Positions 34,201 through 49,200 of a DNA stretch of 64,000 nucleotides are shown here, piece by piece (positions within the stretch are counted from its first letter, which is position 1; every line of letters starts with the position of its first letter). The stretch is from NCBI RefSeq assembly GCF_963678635.1, contig NC_087065.1, forward strand, positions 73,915,345 through 73,979,344, read 5' to 3'. A program made the translations under genes and the position numbers. The notes beneath the pieces were generated by a model. That model ran no database searches. It was not told the DNA's origin and saw only the letters and a list, made by a program, of their open reading frames with translations. The DNA is from Symsagittifera roscoffensis (Eukaryota; Xenacoelomorpha; Acoela; Convolutidae).

Positions 34201-37200
34201 GTATGACCATTCGCAAGAACCAACTATTACATTGGATCTGAAAAAAAATCATTCAATTTAAGGCCATAGAAATGGTCAAAAAACAACTTAGTCAGAGTGT
34301 TTGGCCTTTTACACATCAATCATGCAAAACCAAACAGATAATTTTTGAATATATGACCATTCGCAAAATCCAACTATTACATTGGATCTGATTAAAAAGT
34401 TATTCAATTTTAGGCCATAGAAAAGGTCAGAAATCTAACTAAGACCGAGTGTTTGCCCTATTACACATCAATTATGCAAAAACAAAACATTATTTTTAAA
34501 TGCATAACCAATCGCAAAAACCAACTATTAAATTGGATCTGAAAAAAGCCATTCGATTCAAGGTCGTAGAAATGGTCAAAAAATTAACCCAGACCGAGTG
34601 TTTGGCCTATAACACAACAATTATGCAGAATCAAAACAGAAAATTTTGAAAGTATGACCATTCGAAAAAACCAAATATTACATAGGATCTGAAAAATCAA
34701 TCAATTTAAGGCCGTAGAAATTGTCAAAAATTAAACCCAGACCGAGTGTTCGGCCTATTACACATCAATTATGCAAAAACAAAACATAATTTTTAAATGC
34801 ATGACCAATCGCAAGAAACAACTTTTACATTGGATCTGAAAAAAAAATATCAATTTAGAGACGTAGAAAAGGTCAAAAATTTAACACAGAAGAGTGGTTG
34901 CCCTATTACACATCAATTATGCCAACAAAACAGATAAGTTTAGAATGTATGAGCATTTGTAAGAACTAAACATTACATTGGATCTGAATTTAAAAAATCT
35001 ATCAAAATAAGGCAGTAGAAATGGCCAAAAGTTTAATCCAGACGGAGTGTTGGCCCTATTACACATCAATTATGCAAACAAAACAGATATTTTTTGAACG
35101 TATGACCATTCGCAAGAAACAACCATTACAATGGATCTGTAAAAAAGTCAATCAAAATAATGACCTAGAAACGGTCAAAAGTAAAACCCAGACCGATTGT
35201 TTGCCCTATTACACATCAATTATGCGAAAACAAAACATAATTTTTAAAAGCATGACCAATCGCAAGAACCAACTTTAAAACTTGGATCTGAAAAAAGTCA
35301 TTCGATTCAAGGTCGTAGAAATGGTCAAAAAGTTAAACCAGACCGAGTTTTTGGCCTATTACACATCAATTATGCAAAAACAAAACAGATAACTTTTGAG
35401 TGTATGACCATTCGCAAGAACCAACTATTACATTGGATCTGAACAAAATCAATCAATAAGGCCGTTGAAATAGTCAAAAAATTAACGCAGACAGTGTTTG
35501 ACCTATTACATATCAATTAGGCAAAAACAAAACGGATAATTTTTGAATGTATGACCATTCGCAAGAACCAACTATTACATTGGATCTGAAAATTAAAAAT
35601 CATTCAATTTAAGGCCATAGAAATGGTCAAATACAACTTAGTCAGAGTGTTTGGCCTTTTACACATCAATCATGCAAAACCAAACAGATAATTTTTGAAT
35701 ATATGACCATTCGCAAAATCCAACTATTACATTGGATCTGATTAAAAAGTTATTCAATTTTAGGCCATAGAAAAGGTCAGAAATCTAACTAAGACCGAGT
35801 GTTTGGCATATTACACATCAATTATGCAAAAACAAAACAGATAATTTTTGAATGTATGACCATTCGCAAGAACCAACTATTACATTGGATCTGAAAAAAA
35901 ATCATTCAATTTAAGGCCATAGAAATGGTCAAAAAACAACTTAGTCAGAGTGTTTGGCCTTTTACACATCAATCATGCAAAACCAAACAGATAATTTTTG
36001 AATATATGACCATTCGCAAAATCCAACTATTACATTGGATCTGATTAATAAGTTATTCAATTTTAGGCCATAGAAAAGGTCAGAAATCTAACTAAGACCG
36101 AGTGTTTGCCCTATTACACATCAATTATGCAAAAACAAAACATTATTTTTAAATGCATAACCAATCGCAAAAACCAACTATTAAATTGGATCTGAAAAAA
36201 GCCATTCGATTCAAGGTCGTAGAAATGGTCAAAAAATTAACCCAGACCGAGTGTTTGGCTTATAACACAACAATTATGCAGAATCAAAACAGAAAATTTT
36301 GAAAGTATGACCATTCGAAAAAACCAAATATTACATAGGATCTGAAAAATCAATCAATTTAAGGCCGTAGAAATTGTCAAAAATTAAACCCAGACCGAGT
36401 GTTTGGCCTATTACACATCAATTATGCAAAAACAAAACATAATTTTTAAATGCATGACCAATCGCAAGAAACAACTTTTACATTGGATCTGAAAAAAAAT
36501 ATCAATTTAGAGACGTAGAAAAGGTCAAAAATTTAACACAGAAGAGTGGTTGCCCTATTACACATCAATTATGCCAACAAAACAGATAAGTTTAGAATGT
36601 ATGAGCATTTGTAAGAACTAAACATTACATTGGATCTGAATTTAAAAAATCTATCAAAATAAGGCAGTAGAAATGGCCAAAAGTTTAATCCAGACGGAGT
36701 GTTGGCCCTATTACACATCAATTATGCAAACAAAACAGATATTTTTTGAACGTATGACCATTCGCAAGAAACAACCATTACAATGGATCTGTAAAAAAGT
36801 CAATCAAAATAATGACCTAGAAACGGTCAAAAGTAAAACCCAGACCGATTGTTTGCCCTATTACACATCAATTATGCGAAAACAAAACATAATTTTTAAA
36901 AGCATGACCAATCGCAAGAACCAACTATAAATTTTGGATCTGAAAAAAGTCATTCGATTCAAGGTCGTAGAAATGGTCAAAAAGTTAACCCAGACCGAGT
37001 TTTTGGCCTATTACACGTCAATTATGCAAAAACAAAACAGATAACTTTTGATTGTATGACCATTCGCAAGAACCAACTATTACATTGGATCTGAACAAAA
37101 TCAATCAATAAGGCCGTTGAAATAGTCAAAAAATTAACGCAGACAGTGTTTGACCTATTACATATCAATTAGGCAAAAACAAAACGGATAATTTTTGAAT

Positions 37201-40200
37201 GTATGACCATTCGCAAGAACCAACTATTACATTGGATCTGAAAATTAAAAATCAATTTAGGGCCGTTGAAATGGTCAAAAACTTAACCCAGACCGAGTGT
37301 TTGGCCTATTACACAACAATTATGCAAAATCAAAACAGAAATTTTTTGAATGAATGTATGACCATTCGCAAGAACCAACTATTACATTGGATCTGAAAAA
37401 AAATCATTCAATTTAAGGCCATAGAAATGGTCAAAAAAACAACTTAGTCAGAGTGTTTGGCCTTTTACACATCAATCATGCAAAACCAAACAGATAATTT
37501 TTGAATATATGACCATTCGCAAAATCCAACTATTACATTGGATCTGATTAAAAAGTTATTCAATTTTAGGCCATAGAAAAGGTCAGAAATCTAACTAAGA
37601 CCGAGTGTTTGGCATATTACACATCAATTATGCAAAAACAAAACAGATAATTTTTGAATGTATGACCATTCGCAAGAAACAACTATTACATTGGATCTGA
37701 AAAAAGTAAATCAAAAAGGCCGTTGAAATGGTCAAAAAATTAACGCAGACCGAGTGTTTGACCTACTACATATCAATTAGGCAAAATCAAAACGGATAAT
37801 TTTTGAATGTATGACTTTTCGCAAGAACCAGCTATTACATTGGATCTGAAAAAAAAGTCACTCAATTTAAGGCCGTAGAAAAGGTCAAAAAATAACTTGG
37901 ACTGAGGATTTGGCCTTTTACACATCAATTATGCAAGAACAAAACAGATAATTTCTGAATGTATGACCATTCGCAAGAACCAACTATTACATTGGATCTG
38001 AAAAAAATTCAATCAATTTAAGGCCGTAGAAATGGTCAAAAGTTCAAAACAGACCGAGTGTTTGGCCTATTACACATCAATTATGCAAAAACAAAACAAA
38101 TAATTTTTGAATGTATGACCATTCGCAAGAACCAAATACTACATTTGATCTGAAAAAAGTCACTCAATTTAAGGCCGTAGAATTGGTCAAAAATTCAACC
38201 CAGACCGAGTGTGTGGCCTATTACACGACAATTATGCAAAATCAAAACAAAATTTTGAAAGTATGACTTTTCGCAAAAACCAATTATTACATTGGATCTG
38301 AAAAAAAAGTCACTCAATTTAAGGGCGTAGAAATGGTCAAAAAATTAATCCAGACCGAGTGTTTGGCCTATTACACATCAACTATGCAAAAACAGAAAAA
38401 TAATTTTTGAATGAATGACCATTCGCAAGAACCAAATATTACATTGGATCTGGAAAAAGTCATTCAATTTAAGGCCGTAGAAATGGTCAAAAAAATAACT
38501 TAGAACGAGCGTTTGGCCTTTTAAACATCAATTATGCAAAAACAAAACAGATAATTTCTGAATGTATGACCATTCGCAAGAACCAACTATTACATTGAAT
38601 CTGAAAAAAATTCAATCAACTTAAGGCCAAAGAAATGGTCAAAAGTTCAAAACAGACCGAGTGTTTGGCCTATTACACATCAATTATGCAAAAACAAAAC
38701 AAATAACTGTTGAATGTATGACCATTCGCAAGAACCAACTATTACATTGGATCTGAAAAAAGTAAATCAAAAAGGCCGTTGAAATGGTCAAAAAATTAAC
38801 GCAGACCGAGTGTTTGACCTACTACATATCAATTAGGCAAAATCAAAACGGATAATTTTTGAATGTATGACTTTTCGCAAGAACCAGCTATTACATTGGA
38901 TCTGAAAAAAAATTCACTCAATTTAAGGCCGTAGAAAAGGTCAAAAAGAACTTAGACTGAGGATTTGGCCTTTTACACATCAATTATGCAAGAACAAAAC
39001 AGATAATTTCTGAATGTATGACCATTCGCAAGAACCAACTATTACATTGGATCTGAAAAAAAGTCAATCAATTTAAGGCCGTAGAAATGGTCAAAAGTTC
39101 AAAACAGACCGAGTGTTTGGCCTATTACACATCAATTATGCAAAAACAAAACAAATAATTTTTGAATGTATGACCATTCGCAAGAACCAACTATTACATT
39201 GGATCTGAACAAAATCAATCAATAAGGCCGTTGAAATAGTCAAAAAATTAACGCAGACAGTGTTTGGCCTATTACACATCAACTATGCAAAAACAGAACA
39301 AATAATTTTTGAATGAATGACCATTCGCAAGAACCAAATATTACATTGGATCTGGAAAAAGTCATTCAATTTAAGGCCGTAGAAATGGTCAAAAAAATAA
39401 CTTAGAACGAGCGTTTGGCCTTTTAAACATCAATTATGCAAAAACAAAACAGATAATTTCTGAATGTATGACCATTCGCAAGAACCAACTATTACATTGA
39501 ATCTGAAAAAAATTCAATCAACTTAAGGCCAAAGAAATGGTCAAAAGTTCAAAACAGACCGAGTGTTTGGCCTATTACACATCAATTATGCAAAAACAAA
39601 ACAAATAACTTTTGAATGTATGACCATTCGCAAGAACCAACTATTACATTGGATCTGAAAAAAGTAAATCAAAAAGGCCGTTGAAATGGTCAAAAAATTA
39701 ACGCAGACCGAGTGTTTGACCTACTACATATCAATTAGGCAAAATCAAAACGGATAATTTTTGAATGTATGACTTTTCGCAAGAACCAGCTATTACATTG
39801 GATCTGAAAAAAAAGTCACTCAATTTAAGGCCGTAGAAAAGGTCAAAAAGAACTTAGACTGAGGATTTGGCCTTTTACACATCAATTATGCAAGAACAAA
39901 ACAGATAATTTCTGAATGTATGACCATTCGCAAGAACCAACTATTACATTGGATCTGAAAAAAAGTCAATCAATTTAAGGCCGTAGAAATGGTCAAAAGT
40001 TCAAAACAGACCGAGTGTTTGGCCTATTACACATCAATTATGCAAAAACAAAACAAATAATTTTTGAATGTATGACCATTCGCAAGAACCAACTATTACA
40101 TTGGATCTGAACAAAATCAATCAATAAGGCCGTTGAAATAGTCAAAAAATTAACGCAGACAGTGTTTGGCCTATTACACATCAACTATGCAAAAACAGAA

Positions 40201-43200
40201 CAAATAATTTTTGAATGAATGACCATTCGCAAGAACCAAATATTACATTGGATCTGGAAAAAGTCATTCAATTTAAGGCCGTAGAAATGGTCAAAAAAAT
40301 AACTTAGAACGAGCGTTTGGCCTTTTAAACATCAATTATGCAAAAACAAAACAGATAATTTCTGAATGTATGACCATTCGCAAGAACCAACTATTACATT
40401 GAATCTGAAAAAAATTCAATCAACTTAAGGCCAAAGAAATGGTCAAAAGTTCAAAACAGACCGAGTGTTTGGCCTATTACACATCAATTATGCAAAAACA
40501 AAACAAATAATTTCTGAATGTATGACCATTCGCAAGAACCAACTATTACATTGGATCTGAAAAAAATTCAATCAATTTAAGGCCGTAGAAATGGTCAAAA
40601 GTTCAAAACAGACCGAGTGTTTGGCCTATTACACATCAATTATGCAAAAACAAAACAAATAATTTTTGAATGTATGACCATTCGCAAGAACCAAATACTA
40701 CATTTGATCTGAAAAAAGTCACTCAATTTAAGGCCGTAGAATTGGTCAAAAATTCAACCCAGACCGAGTGTGTGGCCTATTACACGACAATTATGCAAAA
40801 TCAAAACAAAATTTTGAAAGTATGACTTTTCGCAAAAACCAATAATTACATTGGATCTGAAAAAAAAGTCACTCAATTTAAGGGCGTAGAAATGGTCAAA
40901 AAATTAATCCAGACCGAGTGTTTGGCCTATTACACATCAACTATGCAAAAACAGAACAAATAATTTTTGAATGAATGACCATTCGCAAGAACCAAATATT
41001 ACATTGGATCTGGAAAAAGACATTCAATTTAAGGCCGTAGAAATGGTCAAAAAAATAACTTAGAACGAGCGTTTGGCCTTTTAAACATCAATTATGCAAA
41101 AACAAAACAGATAATTTCTGAATGTATGACCATTCGCAAGAACCAACTATTACATTGAATCTGAAAAAAATTCAATCAACTTAAGGCCAAAGAAATGGTC
41201 AAAAGTTCAAAACAGACCGAGTGTTTGGCCTATTGCACATCAATTATGCAAAAACAAAACAAATAAATTTTGAATGTATGACCATTCGCAAGAACCAAAT
41301 ATTACATTTGATCTGAAAAAAAGTCACTCAATTTAAGGCCGTAGAAATGTTCAAAAGTTTAACCCACACCGAGTGTGGGGCCTATTACACAACAATTATG
41401 CAAAATCAAAACAAAATTTTGAAAGTATGACTTTTCGCAAAAACCAAATAATACATTGGGTCTGAAAAAACTCAATCAATTTAAGACCGTAGAAATGGTC
41501 AAAAAATTAATCCAGACCGTGTGTTTGGCGTATTACACAACAATTATGCAAAAAACAAAACAAATAACTTTTGAATAAATGACCATTCGCAAGAACCAAA
41601 TAATACATTGGGTCTGAAAAAACTCAATCTATTTAAGACCGTAGAAATGGTCAAAAAATTAATCCAGACCGTGTGTTTGGCGTATTACACAACAATTATG
41701 CAAAAAACAAAACAAATAACTTTTGAATGTATGACCATTCGCAAGAACCAAATATTACATTTGATCTGAAAAAAAGTCACTCAATTTAAGGCCGTAGAAA
41801 TGTTCAAAAGTTTAACCCACACCGAGTGTGGGGCCTATTACACAACAATTATGCAAAATCAAAACAAAATTTTGAAAGTATGACTTTTCGCAAAAACCAA
41901 ATAATACATTGGGTCTGAAAAAACTCAATCAATTTCAGACCGTAGAAATGGTCAAAAAATTAATCCAGACCGTGTGTTTGGCGTATTACACAACAATTAT
42001 GCAAAAAACAAAACAAATAATTTTTGAATATATAACCATTCGCAAGAACCAAAAATTACATTGGATCTGAAAAAAAGTCAATCAATTTAAGGCCGTAGAA
42101 ATGGTCAAAAGTTTGACCCAGACCGAGTGTGGGGCCTATTACACAACAATTATGCAAAATCAAAACAAAATTTTGAAAGTATGACTTTTCGCAAAAACCA
42201 AATAATACATTGGGTCTGAAAAAACTCAATCAATTTAAGACCGTAGAAATGGTCAAAAAATTAATCCAGACCGTGTGTTTGGCGTATTACACAACAATTA
42301 TGCAAAAAACAAAACAAATAATTTTTGAATATATAACCATTCGCAAGAACCAAAAATTACATTGGATCTGAAAAAAAGTCAATCAATTTAAGGCCGTAGA
42401 AATGGTCAAAAGTTTGACCCAGACCGAGTGTTTGGCCTATTACACATCAATTATGCAAAAACAGAACAAACAATTTTTGAATGTATGACCATTCGCAAGA
42501 ACCAAATATTACATTGGATGTGAAAAAAGCCATTCAATTTAAGGCCGTAGAAATGGTCAAAAAAATAACTTAGAACGAGCGTTTGGCCTTTTACACATGT
42601 TTATGCAAAAACAAAACAGATAATTTCTGAATGTATGACCATTCGCAAGAACCAACTATTACATTGGATCTGAAAAAAATTCAATCAACTTAAGGCCATA
42701 GAAATGGTCAAAAGTTCAAAACAGACCGAGTGTTTGGCCTATTACACATCAATTATGCAAAAACATAACAAATAACTTTTGAATGTATGACCATTCGCAA
42801 AAACCAAATATTACATTGGATCTGAAAAAAGCCATTCAATTTAAGGCCGTAGAAATGGTCAAAAAAATAACTTAGAACGAGCGTTTGGCCTTTTACACAT
42901 CAATTATGCAAAAACAAAACAGATAATTTCTGAATGTATGACCATTCGCAAGAACCAACTATTACATTGGATCTGAAAAAAATTCAATCAACTTAAGGCC
43001 ATAGAAATGGTCAAAAGTTCAAAACAGACCGAGTGTTTGGCCTATTACACATCAATTATGCAAAAACATAACAAATAACTTTTGAATGTATGACCATTCG
43101 CAAGAACCAAATATTACATTTGATCTGAAAAAAAGTCACTCAATTTAAGGCCGTAGAAATGGTCAAAAGTTTAACCCAGACCGAGTGTGGGGCCTATTAC

Positions 43201-46200
43201 ACAACAATTATGCAAAATCAAAACAAAATTTTGAAAACATGACTTTTCGCAAAAACCAAATAATACATTGGGTCTGAAAAAACTCAATCAATTTAAGGCC
43301 GTAGAAATGGTCAAAAGTTTAATCCAGACCGTGTGTTTGGCCTATTACACATCAATTATGCAAAAAACAAAACAAATAATTTTTGAATATATAACCATTC
43401 GCAAGAACCAAATATTACATTGGATCTGAAAAAAAGTCAATCAGTTTAAGGCCATAGAAATGGTCAAAAGTTTGACCCAGACCGAGTGTTTGGCCTATTA
43501 CACATCAAATATGCAAAAACAGAACAAACAATTTTTGAATGTATGACCATTCGCAAGAACCAAATATTACATTGGATCTGAAAAAAGCCATTCAATTTAA
43601 AGCCGTAGAAATGGTCAAAAAATTACTTAGAACGAGCGTTTGGCCTTTTACACATCAATTATGCAAAAATAAAACAGATAATTTCTGAATGTATGACCAT
43701 TCGCAAGAACCAACTATTACATTGGATCTGAAAAAAATTCAATCAACTTAAGGCCATAGAAATGGTCAAAAGTTCAAAACAGACCGAGTGTTTGGCCTAT
43801 TACACATCAATTATGCAAAAAAAAAACAAATAACTTTTGAATGTATGACCATTCGCAAGAACCAAATATTACATTTGATCTGAAAAAAAAGTCACTCAAT
43901 TTAAGGCCGTAGAAATGTTCAAAAGTTTAACCCACACCGAGTGTGGGGCCTATTACACAACAATTATGCAAAATCAAAACAAAATTTTGAAAGTATGACT
44001 TTTCGCAAAAACCAAATAATACATTGGGTCTGAAAAAACTCAATCAATTTAAGACCGTAGAAATGGTCAAAAGTTTAATCCAGACCGTGTGTTTGGCGTA
44101 TTACACAACAATTATGCAAAAAACAAAACAAATAATTTTTGAATATATGACCATTCGCAAGAACCAAATATTACATTGGATCTGAAAAAAAGTCAATCAG
44201 TTTAAGGCCATAGAAATGGTCAAAAGTTTGACCCAGACCGAGTGTTTGGCCTATTACACATCAAATATGCAAAAACAGAACAAACAATTTTTGAATGTAT
44301 GACCATTCGCAAGAACCAAATATTACATTGGATCTGAAAAAAGCCATTCAATTTAAAGCCGTAGAAATGGTCAAAAAATTACTTAGAACGAGCGTTTGGC
44401 CTTTTACACATCAATTATGCAAAAACAAAACAGATAATTTCTGAATGTATGACCATTCGCAAGAACCAACTATTACATTGGATCTGAAAAAAATTCAATC
44501 AACTTAAGGCCATAGAAATGGTCAAAAGTTCAAAACAGACCGAGTGTTTGGCCTATTACACATCAATTATGCAAAAACATAACAAATAACTTTTGAATGT
44601 ATGACCATTCGCAAGAACCAAATATTACATTTGATCTGAAAAAAAGTCACTCAATTTAAGGCCGTAGAAATGGTCAAAAGTTTAACCCAGACCGAGTGTG
44701 GGGCCTATTACACAACAATTATGCAAAATCAAAACAAAATTTTGAAAACATGACTTTTCGCAAAAACCAAATAATACATTGGGTCTGAAAAAACTCAATC
44801 AATTTAAGGCCGTAGAAATGGTCAAAAGTTTAATCCAGACCGTGTGTTTGGCCTATTACACATCAATTATGCAAAAAACAAAACAAATAATTTTTGAATA
44901 TATGACCATTCGCAAGAACCAAATATTACATTGGATCTGAAAAAAAGTCAATCAGTTTAAGGCCATAGAAATGGTCAAAAGTTTGACCCAGACCGAGTGT
45001 TTGGCCTATTACACATCAAATATGCAAAAACAGAACAAACAATTTTTGAATGTATGACCATTCGCAAGAACCAAATATTACATTGGATCTGAAAAAAGCC
45101 ATTCAATTTAAAGCCGTAGAAATGGTCAAAAAATTACTTAGAACGAGCGTTTGGCCTTTTACACATCAATTATGCAAAAACAAAACAGATAATTTCTGAA
45201 TGTATGACCATTCGCAAGAACCAACTATTACATTGGATCTGAAAAAAATTCAATCAACTTAAGGCCATAGAAATGGTCAAAAGTTCAAAACAGACCGAGT
45301 GTTTGGCCTATTACACATCAATTATGCAAAAAAAAAACAAATAACTTTTGAATGTATGACCATTCGCAAGAACCAAATATTACATTTGATCTGAAAAAAA
45401 AGTCACTCAATTTAAGGCCGTAGAAATGTTCAAAAGTTTAACCCACACCGAGTGTGGGGCCTATTACACAACAATTATGCAAAATCAAAACAAAATTTTG
45501 AAAGTATGACTTTTCGCAAAAACCAAATAATACATTGGGTCTGAAAAAACTCAATCAATTTAAGACCGTAGAAATGGTCAAAAGTTTAATCCAGACCGTG
45601 TGTTTGGCGTATTACACAACAATTATGCAAAAAACAAAACAAATAATTTTTGAATATATGACCATTCGCAAGAACCAAAAATTACATTGGATCTGAAAAA
45701 AAAGCCAATCAATTTAAGGCCGTAGAAATGGTCAAAAGTTTGACCCAGACCGAGTGTTTGGCCTATTACACATCAATTATGCAAAATCAGAACAAACAAT
45801 TTTTGAATGTATGACCATTCGCAAGAACCAAATATTACATTGGATCTGAAAAAAGCCATTCAATTTAAGGCCGTAGAAATGGTCAAAAAAATAACTTAGA
45901 ACGAGCGTTTGGCCTTTTACACATCAATTATGCAAAAACAAAACAGATAATTTCTGAATGTATGACCATTCGCAAGAACCAACTATTACATTGGATCTGA
46001 AAAAATTTCAATCAACTTAAGGCCATAGAAATGGTCAAAAGTTCAAAACAGACCGAGTGTTTGGCCTATTACACATCAATTATGCAAAAACATAACAAAT
46101 AACTTTTGAATGTATGACCATTCGCAAGAACCAAATATTACATTTGATCTGAACAAAGTCACTCAATTTAAGGCCGTAGAAATGGTCAAAAGTTTAACCC

Positions 46201-49200
46201 AGACCGAGTGTTTGGCCTATTACACATCAAATATGCAAAAACAGAACAAACAATTTTTGAATGTATGACTATTCGCAAGAACCAAATATTACATTGGATC
46301 TGAAAAAAGCCATTCAATTTAAAGCCGTAGAAATGGTCAAAAAAATTACTTAGAACGAGCGTTTAGCCTTTTACACATCAATTATGCAAAAACAAAACAG
46401 ATAATTTCTGAATATATGACCATTCGCAAGAACCAAATATTACATTGGATCTGAAAAAAAGTCACTCAATTTAAGGCCGTAGAAATGTTCAAAAGTTTAA
46501 CCCACACCGAGTGTGGGGCCTATTACACAACAATTATGCAAAAACAAAACAAATAACTTTTGAATGTATGACCATTCGCAAGAACCAAATATTATATTTG
46601 ATCTGAAAAAAAAGTCACTCAATTTAAGGCCGTAGAAATGTTCAAAAGTTTAACCCACACCGAGTGTGGGGCCTATTACACAACAATTATGCAAAATCAA
46701 AACAAAATTTTGAAAGTATGACTTTTCGCAAAAACCAAATAATACATTGGGTCTGAAAAAACTCAATCAATTTAAGACCGTAGAAATGGTCAAAAGTTTA
46801 ATCCAGACCGTGTGTTTGGCGTATTACACAACAATTATGCAAAAAACAAAACAAATAATTTTTGAATATATGACCATTCGCAAGAACCAAAAATTACATT
46901 GGATCTGAAAAAAAGTCAATCAATTTAAGGCCGTAGAAATGGTCAAAAGTTTGACCCAGACCGAGTGTTTGGCCTATTACACATCAATTATGCAAAATCA
47001 GAACAAACAATTTTTGAATGTATGACCATTCGCAAGAACCAAATATTACATTGGATCTGAAAAAAGCCATTCAATTTAAGGCCGTAGAAATGGTCAAAAA
47101 AATAACTTAGAACGAGCGTTTGGCCTTCTACACATCAATTATGCAAAAACAAAACAGATAATTTCTGAATGTATGACCATTCGCAAGAACCAACTATTAC
47201 ATTGGATCTGAAAAAATTTCAATCATCTTAAGGCCATAGAAATGGTCAAAAGTTCAAAACAGACCGAGTGTTTGGCCTATTACACATCAATTATGCAAAA
47301 ACATAACAAATAACTTTTGAATGTATGACCATTCGCAAGAACCAAATATTACATTTGATCTGAAAAAAGTCACTCAATTTAAGGCCGTAGAAATGGTCAA
47401 AAGTTTAACCCAGACCGAGTGTTTGGCCTATTACACATCAAATATGCCAAAACAGAACAAACAATTTTTGAAGGTATGACTATTCGCAAGAACCAAATAT
47501 TACATTGGATCTGAAAAAAGCCATTCAATTTAAGGCCGTAGAAATGGTCAAAAAAATTACTTAGAACGAGCGTTTAGCCTTTTACACATCAATTATGCAA
47601 AAACAAAACAGATAATTTCTGAATATATGACCATTCGCAAGAACCAAATATTACATTGGATCTGAAAAAAAGTCAATCAGTTTAAGGCCGTAGAAATGGT
47701 CAAAAGTTTGACCCAGACCGAGTGTTTGGCCGATTACATATCAATTATGCAAAAAACAAAACAAAATTTTGAAAACATGACTTTTCGCAAAAACCAAATA
47801 ATACATTGGGTCTGAAAAAACTCAATCAATTTAAGGCCGTAGAAATGGTCAAAAGTTTAATCCAGACCGTGTGTTTGGCCTATTACACATCAATTATGCA
47901 AAAAACAAAACAAATAATTTTTGAATATATGACCATTCGCAAGAACCAAATATTACATTGGATCTGAAAAAAAGTCGATCAGTTTAAGGCCGTAGAAATG
48001 GTCAAAAGTTTGACCCAGACCGAGTGTTTGGCCTATTACACATCAAATATGCAAAAACAGAACAAACAATTTTTGAATGTATGACCATTCGCAAGAACCA
48101 AATATTACATTGGATCTGAAAAAAGCCATTCAATTTAAAGCCGTAGAAATGGTCAAAAAAATTACTTAGAACGAGCGTTTGGCCTTTTACACATCAATTA
48201 TGCAAAACAAAACAGATAATTTCTGAATAAATGACCATTCGCAAGAACCAACTATTACATTGGATCGGAAAAAAATTCAATCAATTTAAGGCCATAGAAA
48301 TGGTCAAAAGTTCAAAACAGACCGAGTGTTTGGCCTATTACACATCAATTATGCAAAAACAAAACAAATAACTTTTGAGTGTATGATTATTCGCAAAAAC
48401 CAACTATTACATTGGATCTGAAAAAAAGTCACTCAATTTAAGGCCGTAGAAATGGTCAAAAGTTTAACCCAGACTGAGTGTGGGGCCTATTACACAACAA
48501 TTATGCAAAATCAAAACAAAATTTTGAAAGTATGACTTTTCGCAAAAACCAAATCTTACATTGGGTCTGAAAAAACTCAATCAATTTAAGGCCGTAGAAA
48601 TGGTCAAAAGTTTAATCCAAACCGTGTGTTTGGCCTATTACACATCAATTATGCAAAAAACAAAACAAATAATTTTTGAATATATGACCATTCGCAAGAA
48701 CCAAATATTACATTGGATCTGAAAAAAAGTCAATCAGTTTAAGGCCGTAGAAATGGTCAAAAGTTTGACCCAGACCGAGTGTTTGGCCTATTACACATCA
48801 AATATGCAAAAACAGAACAAACAATTTTTGAATGTATGACCATTCGCAAGAACCAAATATTACATTGGATCTGAAAAAAACCATTCAATTTAAAGCCGTA
48901 GAAATGGTCAAAAAAATTACTTAGAACGAGCGTTTGGCCTTCTACACATCAATTATGCAAAAACAAAACAGATAATTTCTGAATAAATGACCATTCGCAA
49001 GAACCAACTATTACATTGGATCGGAAAAAAATTCAATCAATTTAAGGCCATAGAAATGGTCAAAAGTTCAAAACAGACCGAGTGTTTGGCCTATTACACA
49101 TCAATTATGCAAAAACAAAACAAATAACTTTTGAGTGTATGACCATTCGCAAGAACCAAATATTACATTTGATCTGAAAAAAAGTCACTCAATTTAAGGC

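Noticed and set aside
29409-37396. Plus-strand open frames of 65-89 codons in the satellite as genes
   Set aside because: They are pieces of the 152-bp monomer and recur only because the blocks were copied. Starts and ends follow monomer variants.
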